A DNA stretch of 64,000 bases from contig OY744462.1 in NCBI GenBank assembly GCA_963556145.1, positions 7,130,001 to 7,194,000 of the forward strand, read 5' to 3'. The translations under genes and the position numbers were made by a program. Numbering within the stretch: position 1 is the stretch's first letter; each line of letters begins with the position of its first letter. Positions 1 through 11,694 of the stretch are shown piece by piece. Under the pieces are notes generated by a model that saw only the letters and a program-made list of their open reading frames with translations, did not search any database and was not told the origin of the DNA. Source of the stretch: Hygrocybe punicea (lineage: Eukaryota; Basidiomycota; Agaricomycetes; Agaricales; Hygrophoraceae).

Positions 1-818
1 CGAAACCGTATTTACTTTTCGGTCTGGCTGGTAAGCCAAACCTCTTCGTCAAATCATAGATGGTGTGGTTTACTATCACTGTGTCAGGAGGACTGCCGTA
101 CGTCGCAGCCTCTGCCACAACAGTCTACCTCGCACACCAAGCGGGCCTTGCTGCAACGGGTGTCATCACCACCATCGATCCGAGTGTCGCACATACACTC
201 CTCGACCAAGCCCTCAACATCCAAGTCACCTACGGCGCAGTCATGCTCTCTTTCCTAGGGGCGCTGCACTGGGGTATGGAGTTCGCCGGCCTTGGTGGGC
301 ACAAGGGGTACGCTAGGCTCATGCTCGGTGCTGCTCCTGTGTTATATGCGTGGCCCACGCTCGCGCTAGACCCGCTTCCTGCGCTTATCGCTCAGTGGGT
401 CGGCTTCACTGGTCTGTGGTGGGCTGATTCAAAGGTCACGGGTCTTGGCTGGAGTGCGTTTCCCCAATGTTCACCTCTCGTCAGCTAATGATGTTTTGAA
501 CTCATCGATTCATTAGCGCCGAAATGGTACTCTCAGTACCGATTCTATCTTTCTTTAATCGTGGGTACATGTATCATTGGTTCGCTCGCGGGCACTTCAT
601 ACTGGGGGCCCGTCGCTGGGCACGGCCTCCTCTCGCATGACCTCGAAATGATTCGAGAAGTACGCAAGCACATGCAGTTGGAGGGTAGGATTTCAGGTGA
701 TGTGGAAGCGATACCTGCCCCAAAGGACGCAGATCATTATGTCATTATCAGGAAGAAGGATGCGGGGAAGGATGATAAGCCTGAGGAGGCTGAAGCTGAG
801 GAGGCTGAAGCTGAGTGA
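1..818 (+). CDS. TMEM69-like (DUF3429) multi-pass membrane protein, 5'-partial
   Basis: The start lies left of the window. Exons read 1-30, 88-453 and 517-818; introns are 31-87 (GTAAGC...CAG) and 454-516 (GTGCGT...TAG), and phases agree across both. The joined frame gives the conserved DUF3429 entry FGLAGGLPY, followed by hydrophobic segments with a tyrosine/alanine-rich first helix, a short LGALHWGMEFAG motif and a WYSQYRFYLSLIVG helix in the last exon. The C-terminus is a charged tail with a repeated EEAEAE. The family (TMEM69 in animals) is a small, probably mitochondrial inner-membrane protein of unknown biochemical role; location here is inferred from the family, not seen. The stop at 816-818 is clear. 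Family assignment is good, function unknown. Confidence 0.8.
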
Positions 819-1097
819 ATTGGAACACCCTGCCAGAGGAACGAAATGAAGGAAAATTCAATTGTCAAACCATTAACCATTGTATTTTATACAGAAACAG
901 TACGGAATTCAATTGATCAGACTGCGTATGTAGGTTGTTGTATGTGATAAAACGTGGCAATAGGAGTTAACAAAAGACCTGGTACCGCTGGCGTAGTAGC
1001 GACGGGAGGACTTTTCAATAATTCGACCCGGAAGAACCATACTTGTAAATCGCAAAACTAGGAAGGGTGCGCATAACTGACTACAAGAGTCTCGGTG

Positions 1098-1685
1098 CTA
1101 CGAACCATCCAGATGCATGTGGGAGAGCATAGGAGAGAGTTCTTTCAGGTCGAATTTATCTTCTGGGTAGAAAAGCAGACTATCGCCAAGCATGTCCGCC
1201 ATTTCTTTGCCGCTGATCTCGAACGAATCCACGCAATTGATGAACAACACCTTATAGGCAAACCCATCCTCTGAGACGTTTACACCGACAACTTTGTACA
1301 CGTCAGATTCTTCTTCAGCACCCTCTGGCTCGAGTGTAAATTCCTTCCCGACAATACTCATTGGGATTGCCATCATCACAAGCCGCTCTTCTTCGGTGAG
1401 GCGACGCCTTTTGAAGCTGTGAGGAGGTCCTTCATAAGGCTTGAGTACTACGCGAGGGTTGAACGGCGGGTCGTATAGTTCTTCTGAGATAATCCGTTGC
1501 AAACACACGTCGCTAATGAGAAAATTTGAGATAAATTTCTAATTATAAGATCTCTTACATAACGTTCATGCTTACTGGAGTTCTTCCATCCTCGCCGTAA
1601 TTTGGAGTTGGATTTCTTGCGGTTGCTCGCCAATTACTGATCTATGGTGGGCTCCCGCAGCGTTTGCTGCACATATGATTTTCAT
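1098..1685 (-). CDS. Hypothetical protein, 174 aa, two exons
   Basis: Exons run 1685-1576 and 1512-1098 on the minus strand, with a 63-bp intron (GTAAGC...TAG). Together they give exactly 175 codons. The joined frame passes smoothly from ARMEELHD to VCLQRIISEE, which is why I chose this splice. The protein is acidic with a basic patch KRRR before a LTEEERLVMMAIPMSIVGKEF segment and a predicted beta-rich C-terminal half. I recognise no family. An internal Met (MEELHD) is an alternative start. It is the first of three small minus-strand genes in a row between the TMEM69-like gene and FAN1, each with its own 5' gap, so they are separate transcription units rather than one gene. Confidence 0.55.
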
Positions 1686-1739
1686 ACGACTTTTGTTGCA
1701 ATGTGAAATCTTTCTATAATAAATGTGAGGGAGGGGGGC

Positions 1740-1997
1740 TCACTCGTCATCGGAAGCTGGAATCATGTTATAAATCTCCTCCATTTGGTCAATGTAAGCT
1801 TGTTGTTGCTCGCGCGAGGGATTCCATCCTTGACCTGGAACAACTTGAAAGAGGGGCAACTTGGCAACGCGTTCGTAAGCGGCCGAATGAAGAGCAGGCG
1901 TTTGACTTTTACGTAGTTGTGCTGACTGTTCCTCGATAATTCCTATGCACTTGTGAGCTTTCTGGGCAAGGTCTTCGATGGTGGTGGGGAGAGACAT
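1740..1997 (-). CDS. Small hypothetical protein, 85 aa
   Basis: A single-exon frame starting at the ATG at 1997 (MSLPTTIEDLAQ) and stopping at 1740. The N-terminal half is a predicted amphipathic helix (AQKAHKCIGIIEEQSAQL), the C-terminal end is acidic (MIPASDDE). The open frame extends upstream to 2054 but the upstream residues look like untranslated sequence, so the internal Met is preferred. No family recognised. Codon content and helical character favour a real small protein, but it could also be a terminal exon of a neighbour. Confidence 0.4.
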   Translation of the reverse strand: MSLPTTIEDLAQKAHKCIGIIEEQSAQLRKSQTPALHSAAYERVAKLPLFQVVPGQGWNPSREQQQAYIDQMEEIYNMIPASDDE

Positions 1998-2071
1998 GGG
2001 TGACTTCAAGTTGACCCCTATCCCGGCTTTGAAAAATAAATAAATAAATGTCACCGTCTGTGAATATATAG

Positions 2072-2757
2072 CTAATAATATCGTCTCCTGGAATACGATC
2101 TCTCAGACCTCTCCGCCCGTCGATTGTTCGCCTCCATCCACGCAAGTAACTCGGCCGGCTTCGGCTTAGGGCCCAATGGGGCGACATAAGCTGTAAAGTT
2201 GTTCTTCCTGCTCCGGTTGTCGTTGTTGGTCTTTTCGAACAAGATGGCGCCAAAAGTCACGGATTCGTCCCACACCTTGCCCTCTTCCACACACTTGCGC
2301 TGCGCGAGCGTCTTGACGTCTTCATGGGAGAAGAACGTCTTGGCAGAATTTGGGATCGACTCGTGTGGGAGCGTGAGGATGTCTTTCTCTGTGAGGGAGT
2401 ATGTCTTCTTGGCTGCAGGCCAGTGAAGCAAGTCAGCATTCGGTAGCTTTTTTGACGCGTAGGGAATAAACGGTATGGCTCACCATCCGATTTGAACATG
2501 GCTTTCGTGCCAATGGGAAAACGGAACGCGTTGTTGACAACCCAAGGCGTCAGCGACGCGTTCCACTCTTTCTTCAATGCGCGCCTCATCTTTGCGATCT
2601 CTTTTTGGTGCTTTTCCTCCTGTTCGCGCTCCTTCTTTTCGAACTCGTCTTCACCAAAGGCCTTTGCCACTGGCACGGTTTTCGTTTTCGGTTTTCGTGC
2701 CTTTGTCGGAGCAAGTCGCGACGCGGAGGTCATTTTGGCAGAGCGCGCGGCAGGCAT
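2072..2757 (-). CDS. XPA-fold-like protein, 204 aa, two exons
   Basis: Exons 2757-2484 and 2412-2072 with a 71-bp intron (GTGAGC...CAG); the total is 205 codons including the stop. The N-terminal third is Lys/Arg-rich (TKARKPKTKTVPV), followed by a charged coiled segment of about 30 residues rich in E and K. Across the splice junction the frame reads MFKSD-AKKTYSLTEKDILTLPHE, which resembles the winged DNA-binding part of the XPA superfamily seen in many uncharacterised basidiomycete proteins (K-x-Y-x-L-x3-D-L-x2-LP). The zinc-finger half of true XPA/Rad14 is absent, so this is not the repair factor itself. The C-terminus is Arg/Ser/Tyr-rich. Family call is moderate; a DNA- or RNA-binding role is inference. 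Confidence 0.55.
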
Positions 2758-2966
2758 TGTGAGGGAGGATAACGGGAAGTGTTAAAACTGCTAGGCGCGT
2801 CCAAAGTGATGATGGCGGTAGTTGCTCAAAGGCACCGAATAAATCTTAGTTTATAAAGGTACGCGGCCAAATTGAATATCCCAGTAAAAATAAAAATATA
2901 ATTCCAGGTACGTAGATCTAGAATAGTTCGAATAAATAATATCCATAAATTATAGTGGGAATGGTA

Positions 2967-5900
2967 TCAGGGCTGCCAATCTATCCGTCGTTTCTTGGAT
3001 GGCGTGACGATGACTACCTCTGCGCGATTAAGAATCTTTCTTGACGGCGGTGAAGATGTCGAAGCGAAGACAGGCAATTCATCCTCCTCCACATGACGTT
3101 TTCGCGCTTCAACCTCCATCCGTGGCCCGAGTAATGAGGGACCGGGTTTCTGCTCGTCTGCATCGTCCTCGGACTCCACCATGACCTCTGGATCCGAGTC
3201 TGAGTCCTGCGCCTGCGCCTGCACCTTGGTTTTTCCGATGCCTTTTCTGGTACGTTTCCTTGCTTTCTTTTGTTTCCCTATCTTACCCTTCTCGCTTACA
3301 TGGCAAACCTCAACGGGAATACCTGCCCGGAGCAGGATATCGATCCAGAGCTATCCCAGTGTAAGTTGAAGAGCTTGCCGGGAAACAACCAGACCATACA
3401 CACCTTCTGATTTTCCTGCAGCGAATCGCCAGGACCTTTGACCTCTACGAATTTGCAGATGTTCTTCTTTGCATTCCAAAGGAAGAGATCGGGAATTCCA
3501 GAACCACGAGCTGAATAATCCTCGCAAAAGAGCCGACAAATGGCCGACAATGGTTTGCCACCCAAGCACTAGGGTTGTTCGTATTGATTGCATCACTTTA
3601 CCTACGACGAAGTTCAAACACTCACCTGAACAATCTCGATCAAATCTTGCCTCTCAAACAGATCCCAACGGACCCCAACACACCACGTTCCTTGCTCTCT
3701 GTGCTCAGCATCAAAGTGCTCGACAATCTCCTTCGCCCCTCCTGCTTCGATCTCGAGTAACCTAGTCTCGATGAGCTCTTTACGGGCATAGTAAAATGCA
3801 TCTTCAGCAATATCCAACGGTGCCGATTGGTATGGTGTCTCGAATGCTCCTGGTATTGACGCAAAGATAATGTCAAAGAACAAGAGACCAAAGATGGTGC
3901 GGACAATGCTTCCTTCTGAGTGAAACCTGAAAATTAACCGGGTCCAGTAAGGTGCGAACTTGATGTGAAAATGAGGCTCCGAACCCTTTGTACTCGAATT
4001 GTTCATAATGTTGCAAAGCAAAGGTTTCCACGTTGACCTCCTCTTCACCTCGCCCCCGCCAGACAGATTTGCCTTTGGCAAGCGACCTCCATGATTCCTT
4101 TTCACCCAAACGGAAGAGACAACGACATCAGATAACCTATCTCATAGGGAATCTTGTATACCGTCACGTACCGGGTTCTTCCACTTCCGCTCACCCTTGA
4201 GGGGTGAACTTGTAAAACTCTCGCTCTTCACTGACATGGGTGTTAGTGCGCCCCAAGCTTTACTCACGGGCGCTGGAGTCATAGGTGTCGCCGGTCTCCT
4301 GGACAAGTCTAAGACGAAGCTTCCCGCTGTTTTCCGTACTCTCACCCCCTCCAAGTACACCTCAGCTGATTCCTGTATTCTCCCCTCACAACGATGGCAC
4401 TCTTCTAGCGGAACCTTCAACTTCTTTTCAAGACGGGCAAGTCGCCGGACGATCATGGCTCGGTAGACTATATTCGTCGCAATTTTTTTCAAAAAAATAT
4501 AAAGAAAATATACGTGTCCACTGACCGATGTGTGTGTCATCATCCTGCAGAGCTTCCACGACAGCGTCCATCGCTCTCTTCATCATAGTCTCCCCTCTGC
4601 CACAATGCGTCATTAAGATTAGCGTCCGCCTTTCGTGCCACTTGCCCCTCCGCCCCTTTTGCCACCACCGCTGCGCCAACAAATTCTCCAGGACTTCCAG
4701 CTCAAATTGATGATCCTTGAGGATTCCAAGGACGCGTGCACATTTTTGGACCATGCGGGTGTAGACATGTCCTGTACACCATTCTGTAGTGACTACAACC
4801 CCGTGAAGGAAAAGGATACTTACCACAATCAAATCTCTCCAGTCCGACACGTTTCATAGTACTGTCCCAATGTATGCCACCACTGACCTGATCTGGCCAC
4901 TCCTCTTTGATTTGTGCACCTTTTTTCTCGACCTTTACCTCGACCTCACCTTCCTCTGTCTTCACCCGTAGGTTGTCATCACGCTCCACTTTTACTCGCA
5001 ACGCTTCCTGTACTTCATGTTTCTCCTGGACAAGCTCCTTCCATTTGGGATACACACGCCCCACGAACATCTCTCTCACCCTCCTCGCATGCTGCATCTT
5101 TACACTTTCAGGCTTTTTCTCCTCTATCTCCTCTGTGTCCTCTCCCCCACCATCGTTCACATCTTCTCGCAGATTCTCCTTATTCTCTGTTGACCCCTTG
5201 AGGATTGGCGTTGGCGTGTGAGCTGCCACAATCCTACCTATTCCTGGAGCCGCCGGGGAAACAAATGCATGCTCTCTCGCAGGAGTTGCGGTCACCCCGC
5301 CCAAGATACCTTTCTCAGCTTCTGCGGAGGTCCCATCAATCACGCCAACTATCAATGACTCCAGCTCCAACGCTTCTTCGTACGTGAGCAGTTCGTCGCG
5401 CGTGCACCATATGTTTGGAGTGCGCGTGTATGAGTAGGACGGGTAGAAGCGCTTACGGAAGCGCGCGAGGAGAGCGGGTGTTAGCAGGGTTTGGGTATAT
5501 TCAGTACTTGCGTTTGCATGTCAGCAGGTTGGAATAGAGAAAGGAAATCATGAGACTGACTTCCTGAAATAAACAAGATCAATTCTTTTGAACAGCTTGA
5601 ACAAGCCCCGATTGATTCGGATACATTTGACTAAGAGTAACACCTTCAGGTTAGATTTGTTGTACGAAACATGACTTGGAGCGGAATTAAACTCACTGAG
5701 CACTTCCAGGATCATCTCCCTCAGCCTCTCCCCTTGTGTTCTCACAGCTTTCGCCTTCGAACCTCCTGAAATAGGAAGTGCGAGCGGCATTTGGTTATCA
5801 TCAACCTTGCGCTTCCCTTTGAAACTTGAAGTTGCGGGGAAATTGATGACCGATTGTGTCGTGGAAAATCTGAGCAGGGCAGAGACAAGTGCAGTGCGCT

Positions 5901-6957
5901 AAGTATTTTTGGGGTAGCAGAGGCAGGATGGGGCCGGGCGGTTGTTTAACGCCGAAAGAAAGCACCAAGACTAGCGTGCTCACCGTTTGGGTGATCTTTA
6001 TCTTCGTTTGTCGCGCAATTCCTTTTAGCTCGTCAACGGTAAGACAGTTAAGGAGTTCGTGCAAGGACATCTTGGACTCGTCATCAGCGAAGACGGTCAG
6101 GTCAGGGTCGATCTCCACGTCCGCATGGGGCTCCAAGCCATGCGCGTAGTTTGGGATGTCGGGATCGCTTGTGAAGTCCACGAGGTCCATTTGGGGAACC
6201 GAAAAAATATCGTAGGGACCCGCGTCAGGTTGCAGAAGGATCGTACTGTCTTCGACTGGGCTTGTCATATCCTGATGATACTGTGGGTCGGATACCAATG
6301 CCTCATCATCCAAAGTTAGATCAATTATTTCTCTCTCTTGTGTTTCTTCCTTCACCACCAAAGCTTCCGCCGCTATTTTAGCATCCCAGGAGAGTTCCTG
6401 GATAGCAGCAGTAACATGGTCGGCATCTCCCATGTCCGACTGATAGTTGAGAGAACTGAGGCGGTGCCATTTATCTGGTTTGCGAAGAGAAAGACGTATG
6501 AGCAGGTATCGCGCATTGTCTGTGGCAAGTCTCAAGTCAATGAGTAACAGAAAAGTGTAACACTAAAAAGGAGCGTACAAGACAACTCTGAAATTTCCTT
6601 GAGGGCATTGATTTCGGACTCGGAGAGCAAGTGTGCTTCATGTTCGACAACCGTTCTAACCATGGCTGAACAAAGTATGCCAAAAAAAAACATGGGATAA
6701 AAAAGACCATGCGGAAATGAGTCATACCTACTTTCGAAAAGATCTACGTAGGCAGAGGGACGTTTGTATTTTCCACCATACTCGTGTGTAGCTATAGATT
6801 CAGGTTGGTCGCCAGTATCCGAATCGACTGGAGCATTAGTCTGCGGAGAATCGTCCGAGTCTGGAGCATCATTGCATTGCTGGTGAATATCTTCATCGTG
6901 CCCGGACCAGAAAATGAGTGCATTCACGTCAGAGCGAGAGGAAATTTTCGAGGTCAT
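2967..6957 (-). CDS. FAN1: FAN1: Fanconi-associated nuclease, complete, 12 exons
   Basis: Structure-specific 5' flap endonuclease and 5'-3' exonuclease for DNA interstrand crosslink repair in the nucleus. Exons: 6957-6732, 6665-6579, 6519-5984, 5898-5697, 5630-5561, 5506-4824, 4771-4526, 4467-4172, 4097-3985, 3926-3626, 3568-3404, 3350-2967; phases close on 1102 aa. In order one sees a SAP-like helix pair (MSLHELLNCLTVDELKGI, then RTALVSALLRFST after the intron), the family block LARFRKRFYPSY, the TPR-like block GHVYTRMVQKCARVLGILK, and the C-terminal VRR-NUC domain CRLFCEDYSARGSGIPDLF...FVEVKGPGD with the PD-(D/E)xK catalytic Asp, Glu and Lys. An acidic insertion sits in the middle, and a basic/acidic tail follows the nuclease. 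The acceptor at 4098 (AAAG) is weakest: the more obvious TAG acceptor gives a TGA in frame. An N-terminal UBZ zinc finger is not seen, as is usual for fungi. Confidence 0.93.
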
Positions 6958-7221
6958 GAATGAACGCTTCCAGCACCACCATTTTGCGCAACCTCCAGCT
7001 GGAGGGAAAAGTCACAACACGTGGTGCGTGACATCGCGAGCAACAACATAAATTTGATATTTGTCGGGAAGGACTACATCGTAACTTACTATTTGATAAG
7101 AGAACAACTCGCCGTAATAGTACAATAATTCAGATTTTTCAAAATTTCCAAAGTAATTTGGGCGACACAGTCGGAGGGGAATTTGTAGAGGAGTGCATAT
7201 CGGGGAAGGGCCCGGAAGCCC

Positions 7222-9529
7222 TCAAGAAGACGGCGGCAAGCCAATGTTGATCTCGTATGTATAGGCGCCGTCGCTGTCACCACCGAGCGCGGGAGTAGAC
7301 GCGTTGATCGTCAATCCCCCCGCCGTTGCGCTAGTCGTCTTTCCGTTGACCCACGACCCATTGTAGAATGGTACAAGACCGTATGACTTGGGATTATTGA
7401 TGTTGCCCACCAGGCCGATCTGATTGTCCTCGAAGCGATGGACAATGTATTTGAGGGCAAAGCCTAGAATGGGAACCAGTCACTCGTGAGACAATGACTC
7501 AGGCATCGACTACGACGATATTGGAGAAAATGACAAGGCGCTAACCAGTCGAGTCATCTCGTGCCGCTGTGAAAGCCATCCCGAGGCCTTGAAGGAAGGT
7601 GGAGTTGTTGTCGAAGACGCAAGATACGTATGTGACGACACCATTCAGGCTAGTCACAGGGTCAAAGCCTGGCGGCATGACATCGCTACCTGATGAATGT
7701 AATTTAAATTTAAGCTTTGCATATCGCAGTTGATCCAAATAAATTATCTCACCAGCAGGCGCAAACTTGGAAAGGGTCACGGCTTTCCATTCTCCATTCG
7801 ATATCTCAGAGTTGTCTCCGAAATATGACGCGAGGGTGGACCACTCTAATGAGTGCAGAGGAACACATAATATTTTAGCTATCATGTCAAGAAGATACGA
7901 GGGAAGAAATACCATGATTCGGATCGAAGTTATACACATTGACTGTTAGATAGTACTTGCGGAAGAGCACACTGGCCAGCGCGATTACTGCAATGAACAG
8001 TGCGACGCCAAGCACACCCGTTATAAACAATCTTTTGCAATAGAAAATATCATGTCAAAAAACAGGTACATCTCACAACTAGACACTTACCCCCCATAGG
8101 TAGCAACACTAGCGGGAACTAAAAGGGCAGCTTCTTCTGCGCCTGCCGAAACAAAGGCGGTGACCAAGGCATTTGCAGCGAAGGCGATGCCCATTTCGAG
8201 ACCTTCAGCGAAAATCGTACGAAGCATGGCAGTGAAACCTAAAGCGACAACGGCAGAAACAATAGTAATCTGCCAACAGCGTTGTCACTCGACTGCCAGA
8301 TGGAGGACGTAAGAAAATGTGACTGACAGGGAGGTTAGACCAAATATAACCGCTGATCCCCAGGAATTTGGCATTGGTGGAATAGGAACCAACGCTGATA
8401 TGAGCAGCCTTGTCTGGGGGATCGGCCGCAGATGCCGCCTTTACAGAGGGGACATCCCTTACGTATGACCATACAACTGCTGATTTGCTCCAGGAGAGAT
8501 AGTAGATTTGACCGTCCTTCGCCTGAACCTTTGCAAACGCCTTTGACGAATTGTTCTTGATATTATCGTAGATCGGTTGCAGATCATTCTTCGCTACAGC
8601 CTTGGCGGATTCAACAGCAGCCATATTTCCGGCTGCCCATTGCTTCTTAAGATTGGCATCCATATAGACTTGAGAGTTAAGAGCCTTAAGATCCGGCGGA
8701 AGACCACTGGCTGGAGATGTGGTGCGACATAAGAAACAGCTAGATTGAAGGATAAACCACAGACCTGTGCGCTTTGGCTCAGAAGAAGAGAGTGTTTCGA
8801 GACGCTTAGTGTATGAGACTCCAATACTGTTCACGTGGTCGTCTTTTCCGGCTAGAGTCAGCTGCGGCTTGGTGGACGGACGATGTACATACCGGCATGC
8901 CCATAGAATGATACGACATGGGCGTCCTGCGGGACCATGAACTTTTGAACGTAATCTAAATCAATCTGGAAGAGGTGCCAAGACGGTAAAACACCTGCCT
9001 CAAACTTTTTCGCGCAGTAGGGAGAATCCACTTTCCCAACATGCACAGTGCGTTGAGAGGTGTGAATGGACAGATCAGTAATAACTTCACCGGCGTAACC
9101 TATGAAATAGGAAAGAGATCGGTTAACTGAAAACAAATGGATATAGATCGGTAACGGTATACCAGATATGCCAGTGATATACTCGTCCTTCTTGAGTTCA
9201 AGTTTGTGGTCATGATGTTCGCCATGCTGGCCATGAATGTCGGTCGCTCTGTCGCGATAATGTCCTCTGAAGCTACTGAGGCCATTGTGTGTGAAGGAGA
9301 AGTGACACATCTGGAGTGGGAACCATTTGGCGCCTTGGTCGAACACGTTTCCCGTATTCGTTCCAAACTCAGGAGACTTCTTGATAGAGAAATCAAACAT
9401 CGGCTTTGGCTCCACAACAGGGAGGTGGGCAATAGGCTCGAGGACCGTGCAATTCATGAAGTTTGGGATGGGAACACCATCGATAGAGAGGGGGAGCTTG
9501 GGAAAGTCTGAAGGAAGTTGGGTAGACAT
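7222..9529 (-). CDS. Jacalin-like lectin with membrane hairpin and C-terminal beta domain, 606 aa
   Basis: Nine exons: 9529-9163, 9099-8893, 8851-8765, 8710-8328, 8269-8091, 8031-7913, 7845-7753, 7689-7546, 7463-7222; all phases close on 606 aa. Residues about 30-210 show the jacalin fold pattern: KLELKKDEYITGISG, then GEVITDLSIHT, and VVSFYGHAAGKDDHVNSIGV as the closing strand of the beta-prism, so a carbohydrate-binding role is likely. A helical linker follows (DLKALNSQVYMDANLK). Residues about 350-440 form two long hydrophobic stretches separated by a short acidic turn (AGAEEAA), ending in a basic RKYYL. The last 160 residues look beta-rich (GFDPVTSLNGVVTYVSC, GLGMAFTAARDD) and match no family I know. 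No signal peptide. A decayed partial copy lies at 43955-44385. Membrane insertion and any defence role are inference only. Confidence 0.8.
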
Positions 9530-10257
9530 TTGATAGTGGTCAATGAAATTGTTAGGGGCAGGATACTAGAGAACCAGGTATCGATAAGGGCCCTTTTATA
9601 GCTGAAGGCCACGGGGTCACGCATTGATATGGGCAAGCATCGAGAAAGCGGGCGTCTGAGATGTCGGGACTGGAGTTGAGCCGAGTTTTCAAGTGGGAAA
9701 ATCGCTAGGCACGACGGTGACATGTTAGACAAAGCTAGTCTCGCAAAGGCAGATTGTAACCACAACGTGAAGGTTCGTACCTCAGCCAACGGTGAAAATC
9801 GGACCGCTGTGCATACTGATAAGGAAGGCCTGTCAAATGGCTGAATGCCATTGGTTAATATACGCAAAATGCTCAAGGGACGTGCTTACTTGTGGTAGTA
9901 CAGATTCAGCGCCCCTGGGCATAGGAGGAACCACGGAGGTGTCCGAGCACGGTGCAAAATTATTGCCGTTATACTAGATGAGAGAAACGATACGATTGAA
10001 CGGTGAACGGTGAACCAAGAAAGAGTCAGTCAATATTGATACTGTTATTGCATGTCTTCGTGTAAACCCACCATTCACTATATGTGAGCAGAGAAATCTA
10101 GCAAGATCCAATCACGAAGTTGGATCGACCAAGTTCTAATGCATCGCCATCGCAATTTGACCAACGCCGGGGTGGATTTGGATGAGAGTAACCTGAAGGA
10201 ATACGCCAAGAAGGCCAAGAGTGTGGCGCGCCAGCTATTTTCCCACGGCTCGACGCC
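9530..10257. other. Intergenic region between the divergent jacalin and WD40 genes
   Basis: About 730 bp with no convincing gene. From 10101 to about 10252 a plus-strand frame in a different phase from the WD40 gene reads like real protein (ending near ARQLFSHGSTPWP), with no homology to the corresponding part of the full-length F-box copy. It looks like a fragment of an unrelated gene brought next to the WD40 segment at the duplication breakpoint. Confidence 0.4.
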
Positions 10258-11694
10258 ATGGCCGCTAACCTCGAGAATGGGCTCAACTTGAAGTCGAGTG
10301 CCTGGGTCCAGAATCAAAATCCTAAACACCTTTCATTTCCCGCCCATGGCTCTTCCGTGGTCACTTGCCTCATATTTTCCCATGGCCGTATTATTTCTGC
10401 CTCAGAAGACTGCTCAATACATGTATATTCACCCATCACTGGAGAATTACTGCGATCCCTCGACAGTCATATAGGCGGCGTTTGGGCTCTTGCAGTGAGC
10501 AAAGATACCCTGGTGAGTGGTTCGACAGATAGGACGGTCCGAATATGGGATCTAGCCAACGGACGGTGCACCCATGTATTCGGAGGTCACACTAGTACTG
10601 TTCGCTGTCTTGCAATCGTAAAACCCGAGTGGATTGACATGGAAGGCGAAGGAGGCATCGTTACACAAGAGAAATGGCCCAAACGACCGTTGGTTGTAAC
10701 TGGGAGTAGAGACCGTTCTATGAGAGTGTGGGAATTGCCCCGACCGGGTGATCAGGAATATCGCTGTGACATCGCCGACGATGATGAAGCAGATCCCCGG
10801 GACGTATGTCAACCGCCGTATTTGCTCGTAGCGATCATATTACTGAAACCCACCCATACAGGATAATAACAACAATCCGTATTTCAAACTTAACCTGAAG
10901 GGACATGACCAGGCAGTCCGTGTACTTGCTGCACGAGGTCGTCTTCTGGTCTCGGGGAGCTACGACCGTACTCTCCGTGTTTGGGACATCATCACTGGCG
11001 AATGTAAATGGGTTTTGATTGGCCACACCGACAAAGGTATTGTGTGACTCAATGTAGCTGTGCGTGTTGCTATTTTTCCTGAGTGCTTCGCGCAGTTTAC
11101 AGTGTAGTACTCGACTTCGGTCGTAATCAAGTATGCTCCGGCTCGATGGATACAACAGTCCGAGTATGGAACATCCAAACAGGCCAGTGTCAGCGTGTAT
11201 TGACAGAGCACACCTCTCTCGTCGGTCTCCTAGGTCTTTCGCCATCATATCTCGTTTCTGCCGCCGCCGACTCGACACTTCGTATATGGGATGCCGACAC
11301 GGGCGAATTACGTCACACATTAGCTGCTCATACAGGGGCCATAACCTGTTTCCAGCATGACGAATTCAAGGTATTGAGCGGCGGAGGCGACTCCCTCAAG
11401 TTGTGGGATATCCGAGATGGTAGTGTCGTGAGGGACTTGTTGACGGGACCAACGGATGTATGGCAGGTTGTTTTTCAAGGCCGCTGGTGTGTTGCTGCCA
11501 CTAACCGTAATGACGCTACGTTCGTGGATGTGTGGGACTTTGGCAAGGACGACGATCAGTCGGTCAGTGAGCCGCCGGGAAGAACGTATAAAGAGGACAG
11601 CGAGGACGACGACGACGACGCAGAACAAACCAAGGTCGGTGCAATGGTCCAAAATCTCATTTCGACGGAGTCAAAGTTGGCGGTCTTGTCTTAG
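10258..11694 (+). CDS. Truncated WD40-repeat paralogue of the F-box gene, 439 aa
   Basis: Exons 10258-10803, 10862-11036 and 11096-11694, the same intron positions and phases as the last three exons of the F-box/WD40 gene at 44951-47820. From WVQNQNPKHLSF onward it aligns closely with that protein through seven WD repeats (for example STDRTVRIWDLANGRCTHVF and AADSTLRIWDADTGELRHTL). The F-box and about 380 N-terminal residues are missing; the first 18 residues after the ATG in ACGCCATGG are unrelated. The C-terminus is shorter, keeping an acidic DDDDDAEQ run. The frame is open throughout, so it may still be expressed as a beta-propeller without the F-box, perhaps binding the same targets without recruiting Skp1; that role is inference. 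Confidence 0.78.

Noticed and set aside
9454..9876. 140-codon minus-strand frame upstream of the jacalin gene
   Set aside because: Out of phase with the jacalin start and without family resemblance; likely 5' flank.
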